In this document: piece by piece, positions 55,894 through 64,000 of the stretch
How positions within the stretch are numbered: position 1 is the stretch's first letter
Layout: each line of letters begins with the position of its first letter
Assembly: GCA_900472395.1 (NCBI GenBank)
Contig: UCHV01000044.1
Span: forward strand, 1 to 64,000
Source of the DNA: Hyphomicrobiales bacterium
GTDB lineage: Bacteria; Pseudomonadota; Alphaproteobacteria; Rhizobiales; Rhizobiaceae
Length of the DNA stretch: 64,000 nucleotides
Direction of reading: 5' to 3'
Notes under the pieces: generated by a model
Database searches by the model: none
Seen by the model: only the letters and a program-made list of their open reading frames with translations
Told to the model about the DNA's origin: nothing
Program-made: the position numbers and the translations under genes

Positions 55894-57586
55894 GCTCAAA
55901 CCAACCTTTCACTCCAAGCAACGTTGATGGATGTTTTTGTGCGGCCGATACGCACCCGACTGATCCGCAAGTTCTTTGGACCGGTCGTCGGCCCCTGCAG
56001 ACATGGTGAAGCACGACACTGCGCCCATCGCCAATCGGTACGATGGGATCGGAACCAATAATGAGGTTTGGCATCTGGAAGTTTTCCCGTCGTTTCTGAG
56101 ACAACATATGATGATCTACGTGATTTACCTTCGACGCGCGTCGCGAGCGTAACTTCGCTGCAGTCGAGCGTTCCTGTCTCGCAGGGCACGGTTTGATCGA
56201 GGGCACAGCAGCAGGTCTCTTTGGCCAAGGCGGCATATGAAGGGTCATATCTCGCATCTTGACCAAGTCGGCGCCTTATCGCTGGAATCATCGAATTTCG
56301 TCCTCGAAATCAAGGTCAGACCATGATTGGCCGGAAGGAGCGCCTGGCCGAGATCTGACGCGCCATACCCATACCGGCGGAGGAGCGCCTTCAACTACGT
56401 TTTGTTGCCATTGCGGTTCGTTCAGTCAGCTAATCCACTCATTCGGGTAAGCTGCTGCCACTGTTATTGAGAAGAGATTTTGCTTGAACGTTTAGCCATT
56501 CTTGCCCCACAGACTAAGAGCGAAGGCAGTGACGGAGTGGTCGCCACGAGCGCTATGTAAAATTAGTTTCACGGCGGCGAGCCAAGGGCTCATTCTCTTG
56601 GCATCGGAGCAAGTCTGAGAGCTGCACTGCGGAGCCACGCCGTGCGGCGCGGCTCCGCAGTGCAGCTTCGCCGTCATCTGAAACCGTTGCAGTCTTCGGC
56701 TTGCACGGCGGCTTCGTATGTCGCTACGATATATTAAAAACATTGAATGCCGCTGACTGGACTGTGGAACATCTCGTGTGTGCTGCGGTGCCTGTCCGCA
56801 TCATCAGCAAGAGATATTATTGTTCAATTGCACCTGCATAAGCGAAACTTATCCATGCCGCGTTGACTCGACTACAAAAGAGAACATAATAGGAACAAAA
56901 GTCCATTGTGAGCCCATGAACAACCACATAGTCATCGCTGACCTTCAAGAGCGTACTAGCCTGATAGCTGGGGGGTGTGCGCGGCATTGGTTCGTTGCTT
57001 CATAACGTTCCAGAAATTGACAGCCTCATCCCTGGAGGTGGCTTGCGCTCGGCGCAAGCCACGAAATAGCGAGTTGCGTCTGGGACGTGACGACCGGTGT
57101 CGTCTCAGCCCTTTTGTCACCTGGCATGTCGCAAAAGTACCCGAGCCAGCCATCTGGTGCTTTTGCGATTCCGACCTATTCGCACCGGCTTTTGTACAGG
57201 TCAGCCTAGATATGTACCGTGTAATATTTGTCGAGACAAAAGAGGGGGAAGGGGTCATCGAGTACCGAGCTGAACCGGTTGCATATAGTGACACCCCTAC
57301 GCTCCAAGATTGCAGTGAACGATCGAGCGCGGCTTGCCTTGTTATTCGACGCTGGCGTCGGCAGCAAGGAGCGACAGACGTCGGTGATCCGACAGCATCG
57401 CCATCAAGGTGTCGTGCATCTGCCGTCTGAGGCTGTTCCTGTGTCCGGTTTTGATCGTCATCGGTGGTTTTGCGAGGTTATGCGCATCCGTGCGGCGAAG
57501 AGTTTTAAAATCGAGGTAAGCGCGTGCGACGCAACAGGACACATGACATCTATAGAAAAGCGAAGCGAACTGTGGAGGGCGGCAAG
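55894..57586. other. 1.7 kb gene-poor stretch
   Basis: No confident gene. Scattered open frames lack motifs. The clearest structure is the long hairpin at 56620-56667. The right part leads into the phage-type genes and may be a decayed phage or mobile element edge; no integrase or attachment repeat was recognised. Confidence 0.4.
56620..56667. repeat. 48-base near-perfect palindromic hairpin
   Basis: Outer arms of 17 bases (56620-56636 and 56651-56667) are perfectly complementary; the inner 14 bases fold again as CGCCG-TG-CGGCG with a single A/C mismatch between. No T-run or flanking gene end explains it as a terminator. Confidence 0.75.
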
Positions 57587-57826
57587 ATGAGGCTGCCTAC
57601 CCTTCGCGACTTTCGCGGAGACAAGATCGATATGGTATGTCACCGCTGCGACCGCTACGGGTCATATGACCGAGAGGAACTGGTCAAAAAGCTTGGAGCA
57701 ACAACGGAATTCGTCGAACTACGCCGGATTATGGCGATAGGCTGCGACCGCCGGGGAACAGATCAGTGCGAGGCCAAGTTCCCCTGTTTATTGGCAGCCA
57801 ACATTTTAATCGAGGCATCCAAATGA
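57587..57826 (+). CDS. Phage-type small protein with Cys pairs, 79 residues
   Basis: Residues include MVCHRCDRYGSYDREELVKK and later AIGCDRRGTDQCEAKFPCLL, so several Cys could bind zinc or form a redox site. GGAGG precedes the ATG at 57587. The stop overlaps the next ATG (ATGA). Such short co-translated genes are typical of Rhizobiales prophages, but no firm family is known to me. Confidence 0.65.
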   Translation: MRLPTLRDFRGDKIDMVCHRCDRYGSYDREELVKKLGATTEFVELRRIMAIGCDRRGTDQCEAKFPCLLAANILIEASK

Positions 57827-58035
57827 GTGACGAAAGCCGCACCTCCCAGCTGGACGGCTCCGGACCATACGTGCACTATTGCAGCATGATCGGTTGCGGC
57901 CAATGGGGCGGATGGGGCTTTCGGCACGGACATGATGAGCCAGAGTGGTGGTGTTACGAGCATTACCCGTATAAGCGCGATGCGGTCAGAAACGATGCGG
58001 CAGAACTCGCCGACGAAATAGGGCGGCTTAAATGA
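57823..58035 (+). CDS. Phage-type small Cys/Trp-rich protein, 70 residues
   Basis: HYCSMIGCGQWGGWGFRHGH, then EPEWWCYEHYPYKRDAVRND: a C-x4-C and CxxH-like set suggests a small zinc-binding protein. Both ends overlap its neighbours by four bases (ATGA). Function unknown. Confidence 0.65.
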   Translation: MSDESRTSQLDGSGPYVHYCSMIGCGQWGGWGFRHGHDEPEWWCYEHYPYKRDAVRNDAAELADEIGRLK

Positions 58036-58274
58036 GCGCGAAAGGAAAGCTGATCGTGTTGGCTGCGTTCGTAAAGAACGACGAGGGCGAATTAATGCCG
58101 GCATTCGATCCTCGCCAGTTTGACACCGAAGACCGCGCCAAGCGCGATGCGCGGCTTATGGCCGACCAGTATGCAGGTGTAGTCGCGTGGAGCCGTGAGG
58201 CTGATCCATCAATCGGTGAGTATGGTCCTCCGGTCGTGATTTTTCAGGCCGGGGAAGTGCCGGATCTCGAATAA
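58032..58274 (+). CDS. Phage-type hypothetical protein, 80 residues
   Basis: KLIVLAAFVKNDEGELMPAF, RAKRDARLMADQYAGVVAWS, then GPPVVIFQAGEVPDLE. A compact alpha/beta protein; similar short proteins occur in Rhizobiales prophages. Last of three overlapping genes, followed by a hairpin. Confidence 0.65.
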   Translation: MSAKGKLIVLAAFVKNDEGELMPAFDPRQFDTEDRAKRDARLMADQYAGVVAWSREADPSIGEYGPPVVIFQAGEVPDLE

Positions 58275-58278
58275 AAAT

Positions 58279-58305
58279 GCCCGCCACCGGGTCGGGGTAG
58301 CGGGC
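58279..58305 (+). terminator. Hairpin after the phage-type genes
   Basis: GCCCGC (58279-58284) pairs with GCGGGC (58300-58305), four bases after the stop. No T-run follows; strength uncertain. Confidence 0.4.
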
Positions 58306-58509
58306 TCAGACTGCATATGCGTGATTTCTAAGGTACAGCAGTGAAATCCTCGGCAGTCCAAGTTTGATATAAACACTAGCGGCGAGGCACTGTTATTCAA
58401 ACCGTACGGTAACGTACATACCGGCCCGCGGAAGTAATTGTGGCTTTTGCGCTACAGCCATTTGGTCGACCTAGACCTATCTCTCGATCATAGTTTTTAG
58501 GAGAGTAGA

Positions 58510-59139
58510 ATGTTCAAGACTTTCGCTGTTGCAGCCCTTGCGCTGTCCGTTTCCACCGCAGTTTACGCCGCTGACGCTGTTGAGCAGATCCCGGAAGCTC
58601 CGATGGCCGTAGAAACATCTGCATTCACGTGGACCGGCGCCTACGTTGGTATTCAGGGCGGCGCTGGCTGGCTCAATGGCGATTTCAGCGTGCCGGGCGC
58701 AAGTGCCTCTCAGGACTTTGACGGCGGCATGGTCGGCGGTTTCGTTGGTTACAACTGGCAGTTCGGCAACGGCTTCGTTGCTGGTGTCGAAGGTGACTTC
58801 GACTACAACTGGAACGAAGAGTCCTTCGGCGGCATTGACATCGGCACGGACTGGAGCGGCGCGGTCCGCGGCCGTATCGGCTATGCCTTTGACCGCGTAA
58901 TGGTTTACGGCGCAGGCGGTTGGGCTATCACCAACGGCTATGTCGAGGGCCTCGGGGTCGATGAAAGCGAAACCTTCAACGGCTGGACTGTTGGTGCCGG
59001 CGTAGACTTCGCGGTTACCGACAACATGTTCATCCGCGGCGAATATCGCTACAACGACTTCGGCGATAAGGACATCGGCGGCCTCAACGTCGACCTCGAC
59101 CAGCATGTCGTCAAGGCTGGCATCGCAGTTAAGTTCTGA
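58510..59139 (+). CDS. Omp25/Omp31-like outer membrane beta-barrel protein
   Basis: 209 residues. Signal peptide FKTFAVAALALSVSTAVYA, cleaved before ADAVEQ. Then TWTGAYVGIQGGAGWLNGDF, GGFVGYNWQFGNGFVAGVEG, RGRIGYAFDRVMVYGAGGWA, and RGEYRYNDFGDKDIGG, ending KAGIAVKF with the barrel-closing aromatic. This pattern is the Brucella/rhizobial Omp25-Omp31 family of eight-strand porin-like proteins. GGAGAG precedes the ATG. A strong terminator follows. Confidence 0.95.
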   Translation: MFKTFAVAALALSVSTAVYAADAVEQIPEAPMAVETSAFTWTGAYVGIQGGAGWLNGDFSVPGASASQDFDGGMVGGFVGYNWQFGNGFVAGVEGDFDYNWNEESFGGIDIGTDWSGAVRGRIGYAFDRVMVYGAGGWAITNGYVEGLGVDESETFNGWTVGAGVDFAVTDNMFIRGEYRYNDFGDKDIGGLNVDLDQHVVKAGIAVKF

Positions 59140-59156
59140 TCCTGATATCAGTCAGC

Positions 59157-59182
59157 AAGGGCCTCCTCGTGAGGCCCTTTTT
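59157..59182 (+). terminator. Rho-independent terminator after the outer membrane protein gene
   Basis: Nine-base-pair stem AAGGGCCTC / GAGGCCCTT with a 5-base loop, followed by a T-run, 17 bases after the stop. A textbook intrinsic terminator. The remaining bases to 59431 hold no gene. Confidence 0.85.
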
Positions 59183-59431
59183 GTATGCAAGAAAAGCCCC
59201 TCCGACGCGAGGTAGAGGTCGTTCATCCAGGTGTTGCGCGTTGCGCGCCGAGGAGCAACCAGACCCTACCAGAAATTACCTGTGGCTAAGAAATCCAGCT
59301 ACACCAACTGCTGGACCCGATCGAGATGCGCGTCTCTTTCACGCGAGGAACTGATCCAAGTCATCACGGAAGTAGGCACGTCCAAGGCTTAGGCCTGCCC
59401 CAGTATTGGGGCGATAGGGTTTACCGTACGC

Positions 59432-59445
59432 GGCGGTCGACCGCC
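59432..59445 (-). terminator. Palindrome just after nadC, candidate terminator of nadABC
   Basis: GGCGGTCGACCGCC is a perfect 14-base palindrome directly after the nadC stop. It can fold with a 4-base loop; no T-run follows on the minus strand, so it is only a candidate. Confidence 0.35.
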
Positions 59446-59446
59446 C

Positions 59447-60307
59447 TTATATATCTCCGATTACGAAGTCTAGGCCTATGTCTAGGTTTGGGGAGCTGTG
59501 GGTGATCCAGCCAACGGACAGAAGATCGACGCCCGCGGCGGCGATGGCGACCGCCGTGTCCGGCGTGATGCCGCCGGACGCCTCCGTGATCGCCCGGCCA
59601 TCGACGAGGTCTACCGCCTCTCGCAGCATATCCGGCGCCATGTTGTCGAGCAGCACCGCATCAACACCGACGGCCATTGCCTCCTGCAACTGGGCAAGGG
59701 TATCGACCTCCACTTCGATCTTGATCATATGGCCGACGCCAGCCTTGGCGCGGCGGATCGCCTCAGCGACCCCACCGGTAATCGCCACGTGATTGTCCTT
59801 GATTAGAACCGCGTCGTGAAGCGCAAACCGGTGGTTCATCCCGCCACCGGCACGCACCGCGTATTTTTCAAGCGCCCGCAGGCCCGGCGTCGTTTTGCGG
59901 GTGCATACGACAGAAGCTTTGGTGCCCTTGATCGCCGCAACGACGCCCGCCGTCACACTGGCAATGCCGGAAAGATGGGCAAGAAAATTCAAGGCGGTGC
60001 GCTCACCGGTCAAAAGCCCGCGAGACGATCCCTCGATCGTGGCGATCAGATCCCCGGGTTTCACCGCCTCACCATCTTCGAAGTGGCAGGTCATAGAAAT
60101 TGCCGGGTTGACCAACTGGAATGCAAGCTGGGCTGCATCGAGACCGGCGATGACGCCTGGCTCGCGTGCCGCCATAACCAGCCGCGACCGATGATCGGGC
60201 GGGATGACGGCGGTCGAGGTAATATCGCCGGCGAGACCGAGATCTTCCAGAAGGGCGGCACGCACGGCCGGCTCGATGATTACGCGGGGCAGAAAAGTAA
60301 GGCTCAT
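59447..60307 (-). CDS. nadC: Nicotinate-nucleotide pyrophosphorylase (carboxylating)
   Basis: 286 residues. It converts quinolinate and PRPP to nicotinic acid mononucleotide. Motifs: EDLGLAGDITSTAVIP at the start, LTGERTALNFLAHLSGIASV, CTRKTTPGLRALEKYAVRAG, NHRFALHDAVLIKDNHV, EVEVDTLAQLQEAM, LLDNMAP and SGGITPDTAVAIAAAGVDLL. The ATG at 60307 has GAGAG upstream; a TTG at 60322 in the same frame is less likely. Last gene of nadABC. Confidence 0.97.
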   Translation of the reverse strand: MSLTFLPRVIIEPAVRAALLEDLGLAGDITSTAVIPPDHRSRLVMAAREPGVIAGLDAAQLAFQLVNPAISMTCHFEDGEAVKPGDLIATIEGSSRGLLTGERTALNFLAHLSGIASVTAGVVAAIKGTKASVVCTRKTTPGLRALEKYAVRAGGGMNHRFALHDAVLIKDNHVAITGGVAEAIRRAKAGVGHMIKIEVEVDTLAQLQEAMAVGVDAVLLDNMAPDMLREAVDLVDGRAITEASGGITPDTAVAIAAAGVDLLSVGWITHSSPNLDIGLDFVIGDI

Positions 60308-60334
60308 ATCAGGCACTCTCAAGCGTGAAATGGT

Positions 60335-61888
60335 TCAGTCGCTGCGGGCAAGCCGGTGGGGTGCCATGTTGCGGGCAGCATCCAGAATGCCATCAAGGGA
60401 CATTCGGCGGCGATGCGCGCAGCCCAGTCTCAGAGGAAAGTCTGTGCGGGCATGAGCCCCGCGCGACTCCTGGCGCAAGGCCGCGAAGACGGCGATGGCA
60501 AGCGCCACCAATGCCGGATCCTCTTCAGGCCCGCCATGTTCCACATGCGGCAGAAGACGCGCGATCGCACAATGAATGGTGCCCGCGTTGCGCAGCAATC
60601 CGAGATTACGCGACACGACAGGTCGGATTTCGGAGAGATCCGCTGCAGGCGGCAAATCAGCGCAACTGGGCGGCGTGGCGGCACCGGCCGATGTTCCAGC
60701 GATATCCCGCGCGGCGCGCATGCCCATCACCGCCGCTTCGAGCAGCGAATTGCTGGCCAGCCGGTTGGCGCCATGCAGGCCGGTCGAGGCGGCTTCGCCC
60801 ACCACCCACAGCCCCTTGATCGTGCTGCGGCCGGCAAGATCGGTTGCGATGCCACCCATGTGATAATGTACGGCGGGGCGAACTGGGATTGGCATGACCG
60901 CCGGATCGATGCCTGCGCTTCTGCAGAGGCCGGAAATCGTCGGAAACCGCCGGGCAAACTCCTGTCCCAGCGCGACGCGCGCATCGAGGAAAACCCGTCC
61001 GCCGCTTTCGATTTCGGCGCTGATAGCACGTGCCAAGGTATCCCGCGGCGCAAGTTCCCCCGCGTGTTGCGCGCCAAGGAACCGCACGCCTTTCTCGTTG
61101 ACGAGGATCGCCCCCTCCCCGCGCACCGCTTCGCTGACCAGCGCCAGCGGCCGTCCTGGCGACCAGTCGGCGCTGTCGAGCGCTGTCGGATGGAACTGCA
61201 CGAACTCCATGTCGGCAAGATCGGCGCCGGCGCGGGCGGCCAGCATGATTCCCTGACCGTAATTGCCGCCCGGATTGGTCGTCGCGTCGTAAAGTCCGCC
61301 AAGCCCGCCGGTCGCCAGCACGACGCGTGAAGTCGACAGGACAATACTGCGGTCACGATGGGCGCATAGCAGACCTTCAAGCCGGCCGCCATCCATCAAC
61401 AGCCGCCGGACCTCAATCCCGGTCAAAACCGTGATCGACGGCGTTTCCAGCACGGCTTGCACTAGGGCACGAACGATCGCGGCACCGGAACCATCCCCCG
61501 CGACGTGGACGATGCGGCGGCGGTTATGCGCCGCTTCCAGCCCGAGCAGCAACGAACCATCGGGTGCACGATCAAACCGCACGCCAAAACGTTCAAGCAT
61601 GGCGATCACTTCTGGCGCGTCACGCAAGATGGAGCCAGCGGCTTGCGCATCGCAGAGCCCATCACCTGCGGTAAGCGTATCCGCCAAGTGCAGGTCCGCG
61701 CTGTCATCCGCGCCGAGGCTGGCGGCGATTCCGCCCTGTGCCCAACCGCTTGAAGTCTGGGTCCCTAGATGGGCGCGGGTTATAAGGATGACCGGCTGCG
61801 GTGCCAGCATCAGCGCCGTTACCAGCCCAGCTAGCCCACTGCCGACGATCGCAACGGGGCCCGCGCTATGATCGGGAACATCGATCAT
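60335..61888 (-). CDS. nadB: L-aspartate oxidase
   Basis: 517 residues. It oxidises L-aspartate to iminoaspartate with FAD. FAD site VAIVGSGLAGLVTALML, conserved TSSGWAQGGIAASLGADDSA, GLEAAHNRRRIVHVAGDGSG, LATGGLGGLYDATTNPGGNY, MEFVQFHPTALDS and the active-site VHYHMGGIATDLAGRSTIKG, then GEAASTGLHGANRLASNSLL. Stop and next start are 28 bases apart, and its ATG overlaps the nadA stop by four bases. Confidence 0.97.
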   Translation of the reverse strand: MIDVPDHSAGPVAIVGSGLAGLVTALMLAPQPVILITRAHLGTQTSSGWAQGGIAASLGADDSADLHLADTLTAGDGLCDAQAAGSILRDAPEVIAMLERFGVRFDRAPDGSLLLGLEAAHNRRRIVHVAGDGSGAAIVRALVQAVLETPSITVLTGIEVRRLLMDGGRLEGLLCAHRDRSIVLSTSRVVLATGGLGGLYDATTNPGGNYGQGIMLAARAGADLADMEFVQFHPTALDSADWSPGRPLALVSEAVRGEGAILVNEKGVRFLGAQHAGELAPRDTLARAISAEIESGGRVFLDARVALGQEFARRFPTISGLCRSAGIDPAVMPIPVRPAVHYHMGGIATDLAGRSTIKGLWVVGEAASTGLHGANRLASNSLLEAAVMGMRAARDIAGTSAGAATPPSCADLPPAADLSEIRPVVSRNLGLLRNAGTIHCAIARLLPHVEHGGPEEDPALVALAIAVFAALRQESRGAHARTDFPLRLGCAHRRRMSLDGILDAARNMAPHRLARSD

Positions 61889-62856
61889 AGCGCCAGCATC
61901 CTCTCCACCGCACGGCGCGCGGCAACGGCAATGGCCGGATCGACCGTAACTTCATAACGGTTTTCCTCCAGCGCCTGACGAATGTTGGACAGCGTGATGC
62001 GCTTCATATGTGGGCAAAGATTGCACGGACGGACGAATTCCACTTCAGGATGCTGCTGGGCGATATTGTCGCTCATCGAACACTCGGTCAGCAGCACGAC
62101 ACGCGCCGGCTTCTTATTGCCCACATAATCCGACATGACTGCAGTCGATCCGGCGAAATCCGCCTCAGCCACCACCTCCGGCGGGCATTCAGGATGGGCG
62201 AGCACGACGACGCCGGGATAGGCCTCGCGCAGATCGCGCACATCCTGGGCATGGAAGAGTTCATGCACTTCGCAATGGCCATGCCAGGCGATGATTTTGA
62301 CATCTGTCTCGCGCGCTACATTCTGGGCGAGATATTCGTCGGGGATCATCAGCACTTTCGGCACGCCGAGCGATTCAACAACCTGCTTGGCGTTGCCCGA
62401 GGTGCAGCAGATATCCGATACCGCCTTCACCGCCGCCGAAGTATTGACATAGGTAATGATCGGCACGCCCGGATGCGTCTGCCGCAAAAGCTCAATGTCC
62501 TCGGGTGTGATCGAATCCGCCAGGGAACAGCCGGCCTCCATATCGGGGATCAGCACGGTCTTACCCGGATTGAGCAGCTTCGCCGTCTCCGCCATGAAAT
62601 GCACTCCGGCGAGCACGATGACATCAGCATCTATCTCGATCGCTTTGCGCGCCAGCGCAAGGCTGTCGCCCACGATATCGGCGACACCGTGAAAGATTTC
62701 CGGCGTCTGGTAATTATGCGCCAGGATGACAGCATTGCGGGCCCGCTTCAGCTCCAGGATCGCCAGAAAGTCGTCCTCATGGGACAGCCATTCGGCCTCG
62801 GGCATAATGTGGCTCACACGATCATAAAATGAGGACATTAACGGACGGGAACTCAC
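61885..62856 (-). CDS. nadA: Quinolinate synthase A (4Fe-4S)
   Basis: 323 residues from the GTG at 62856 (AAGGAG six bases upstream). It condenses iminoaspartate with dihydroxyacetone phosphate to quinolinate. Motifs: VILAHNYQTPEIFHGVADIV, DSLALARKA, VLAGVHFMAETAKLLNPGKT, cluster cysteines in AGCSLADSIT, NTSAAVKAVSDICCTSGNAK, WHGHCEVHELF, and CNLCPHMKRITL. The earlier open frame to 62892 lies across the operator and is probably untranslated. First gene of nadABC. Confidence 0.97.
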   Translation of the reverse strand: MSSRPLMSSFYDRVSHIMPEAEWLSHEDDFLAILELKRARNAVILAHNYQTPEIFHGVADIVGDSLALARKAIEIDADVIVLAGVHFMAETAKLLNPGKTVLIPDMEAGCSLADSITPEDIELLRQTHPGVPIITYVNTSAAVKAVSDICCTSGNAKQVVESLGVPKVLMIPDEYLAQNVARETDVKIIAWHGHCEVHELFHAQDVRDLREAYPGVVVLAHPECPPEVVAEADFAGSTAVMSDYVGNKKPARVVLLTECSMSDNIAQQHPEVEFVRPCNLCPHMKRITLSNIRQALEENRYEVTVDPAIAVAARRAVERMLAL

Positions 62857-62867
62857 GGCTTCTCCTT

Positions 62868-62886
62868 TATACTCTAGTTGAGTATA
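62868..62886. promoter_or_regulatory. Operator-like inverted repeat upstream of nadA (NadQ candidate site)
   Basis: TATACTC-N5-GAGTATA, perfect 7-base arms, 12 bases before the nadA start and between the regulator gene and nadABC. The placement fits repression of nadABC by the adjacent NadQ-type regulator. The match to the known NadQ motif is from memory and should be checked. Confidence 0.65.
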
Positions 62887-62922
62887 TGCCACGTAAGGAG
62901 ATATTCTCGTTTGGAGTTTATG

Positions 62923-63894
62923 TCAATTGCGTGCGAGAGGGAGTTTTGAGCCGGCCAATGCGCGTTCCTCAAGAACCGCACTCCGGTAGCGGAACAGCTT
63001 GGCGGGCCGGCCACCGGTCTCGCTGGTCATCTCGCCAGTCTCCTCAATCAACTCTTGCTGGTCGATCAGCCGGCGGAAATTCGGTTTGTGCAAGGTCAGA
63101 CCAGCCAGCGCCTCGACGGTACGCTGCAATTGCAGCAGCGTGAATTTTTCCGGCATCAATTCGAACACGACAGGCCGGTATTTGATCTTGGCGCGCAGGC
63201 GGGCAATCGCGGTCGCCAAAATGCGGCGATGGTCGGCAAACATCGGCCGCCCGGTGGCAAACCCCGGAAATGCGCCTGCTTCCGTTACCAGTCTCGCCTC
63301 GTACATCAGCTCGTAGCGCTGCAGGGCGAGGTCTTCGTTCCAGGCCGCGCCATCGAGGCCGAAGGCAAAATCGACCCGTCGATTACGGTGTTCGCGCCGG
63401 CTGGGCTCGGCGCCGGCCCACAGCCTAAGCGCATCGGTCACTGCAACCAGCCCGCCCGGCCTGCCCCGACGCTGGTCCTCCCAAGGAAAATATTCGTACC
63501 AGCCGTGCCAGCCAGGCTTGCCGGCACCAGGAGCTGCTTGTTCGCGTACGAGCCCGAGATAGCTTATCGAGATCGTACGGCTATCCGTTTCCGCCTGTGC
63601 CTCCATATGGTCGCGGTCGCGGTCGGCGAAGGTATATAGCTGTTCAAGATAGCCCACCGGATGGCCGGTCTGGTCGCCCACCCATTCGCGCAGTCCCGCC
63701 TGCAGGCTGCGATGCTCAAGTTCGAACGGCCCCGACGGCAGCGCATCGCCGGAGCGTATGGTCATCACACGCGGCTCCTCGCCTGTTACCGCTGTTAGAA
63801 CGGCGATTAGTTCAGCATGAGCAAGCCCGGCTACCAAGATATCGCTACCCTTGTTGAGATATCCCGTTGCCGGGAGTTGATCCTGCAGGTCCAC
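62923..63894 (-). CDS. nadQ: NadQ-type regulator of NAD biosynthesis (Nudix-like + winged helix)
   Basis: 323 residues, GTG start at 63894. The N-terminal half is Nudix-like (VAGLAHAELIAVLTAVTGEE, LREWVGDQTGHPVGYLEQLY, SISYLGLVREQ); the C-terminal half includes FELMPEKFTLLQLQRTVEAL and HKPNFRRLIDQQELIEETGE with RPAKLFRYR, the winged-helix pattern of NrtR/NadQ regulators. These proteins sense an NAD-pathway metabolite and repress nadABC. Upstream of the operator and in the same direction as nadABC. No ribosome site was found before the GTG, so the true start may differ. Confidence 0.85.
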   Translation of the reverse strand: MDLQDQLPATGYLNKGSDILVAGLAHAELIAVLTAVTGEEPRVMTIRSGDALPSGPFELEHRSLQAGLREWVGDQTGHPVGYLEQLYTFADRDRDHMEAQAETDSRTISISYLGLVREQAAPGAGKPGWHGWYEYFPWEDQRRGRPGGLVAVTDALRLWAGAEPSRREHRNRRVDFAFGLDGAAWNEDLALQRYELMYEARLVTEAGAFPGFATGRPMFADHRRILATAIARLRAKIKYRPVVFELMPEKFTLLQLQRTVEALAGLTLHKPNFRRLIDQQELIEETGEMTSETGGRPAKLFRYRSAVLEERALAGSKLPLARN

Positions 63895-64000
63895 GCTTAA
63901 ATCTGCGCTTATATGGAACAGACAGAAATATCGCAGTACCGACTCATGCGGCCTCAGGCAAGTTTCAGGAGCTCGACAGGTATTCGTAGAGAACCAAGTT

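Overview
The window reads as an alphaproteobacterium of the order Hyphomicrobiales, most likely Rhizobiaceae or a close relative. The basis is Omp25/31-like outer membrane proteins, a nadABC operon behind a NadQ-type regulator, HWE/HisKA_2 sensor kinases, tandem Ku genes with a stand-alone LigD-type ligase, and promoters of the EcfG/RpoE2 form (GGAAC-N18/19-TT). This is inferred from protein families and promoters, not from a marker gene. No rRNA, tRNA or CRISPR array was recognised.

Layout. 1-5.7 kb: end of a surface-polysaccharide operon with the tail of UDP-galactopyranose mutase and two large fusion proteins (GT4 + Gfo/Idh/MocA + MDR; GT4 + GH1-like). 5.7-6.5 kb: relic of an IS3-family element. 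6.6-12 kb: katE catalase, a YidB-like gene, a DUF808 membrane protein and a corA-like gene cut by an in-frame amber codon. 12-19 kb: decaying DNA with a thrice-frameshifted mscS, a probable IS5-type relic and a receiver-domain relic, around an intact PAS-GGDEF-EAL gene and a DUF4239-like gene. 19-26 kb: signalling block with a GAF/PAS hybrid kinase, a LOV histidine kinase plus single-domain response regulator (LovK/LovR-like), and an HWE kinase. 26-28 kb: a decayed TacAT toxin-antitoxin pair and an L,D-transpeptidase. 31-34.8 kb: a three-gene operon (N-formylglutamate amidohydrolase-like, QEGLA-motif protein, ATP-grasp ligase). 35-46 kb: many small stress-type genes, a dihydrolipoamide dehydrogenase-like enzyme, an SDR relic, a cold-shock protein, outer membrane proteins and a TetR regulator. 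46-50 kb: ABC exporter with a secreted lipocalin-like partner. 50.3-55.8 kb: two Ku genes, a ligase, exonuclease III and a Tudor-like HVA1 protein. 57.6-58.3 kb: three overlapping phage-type small genes. 58.5-64 kb: an outer membrane barrel and the nadQ-nadA-nadB-nadC cluster.

How it fits together. Thirteen intergenic sites match GGAAC-N18/19-TT and sit directly upstream of catalase, yidB, the LOV kinase pair, L,D-transpeptidase, the cold-shock gene, several tiny membrane or hydrophilic proteins, ku, the ligase and HVA1. I infer that much of the window is a general-stress-response (PhyR-NepR-EcfG) regulon island that also carries one of the likely upstream sensors of that response (the LOV kinase pair), laid among many pseudogenes and mobile-element relics. 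Two of these promoters lie so close to their start codons that leaderless mRNAs are predicted, and one is a palindrome that appears to fire in both directions. The operon around the QEGLA-motif protein is the best candidate for a poorly described biochemical system.
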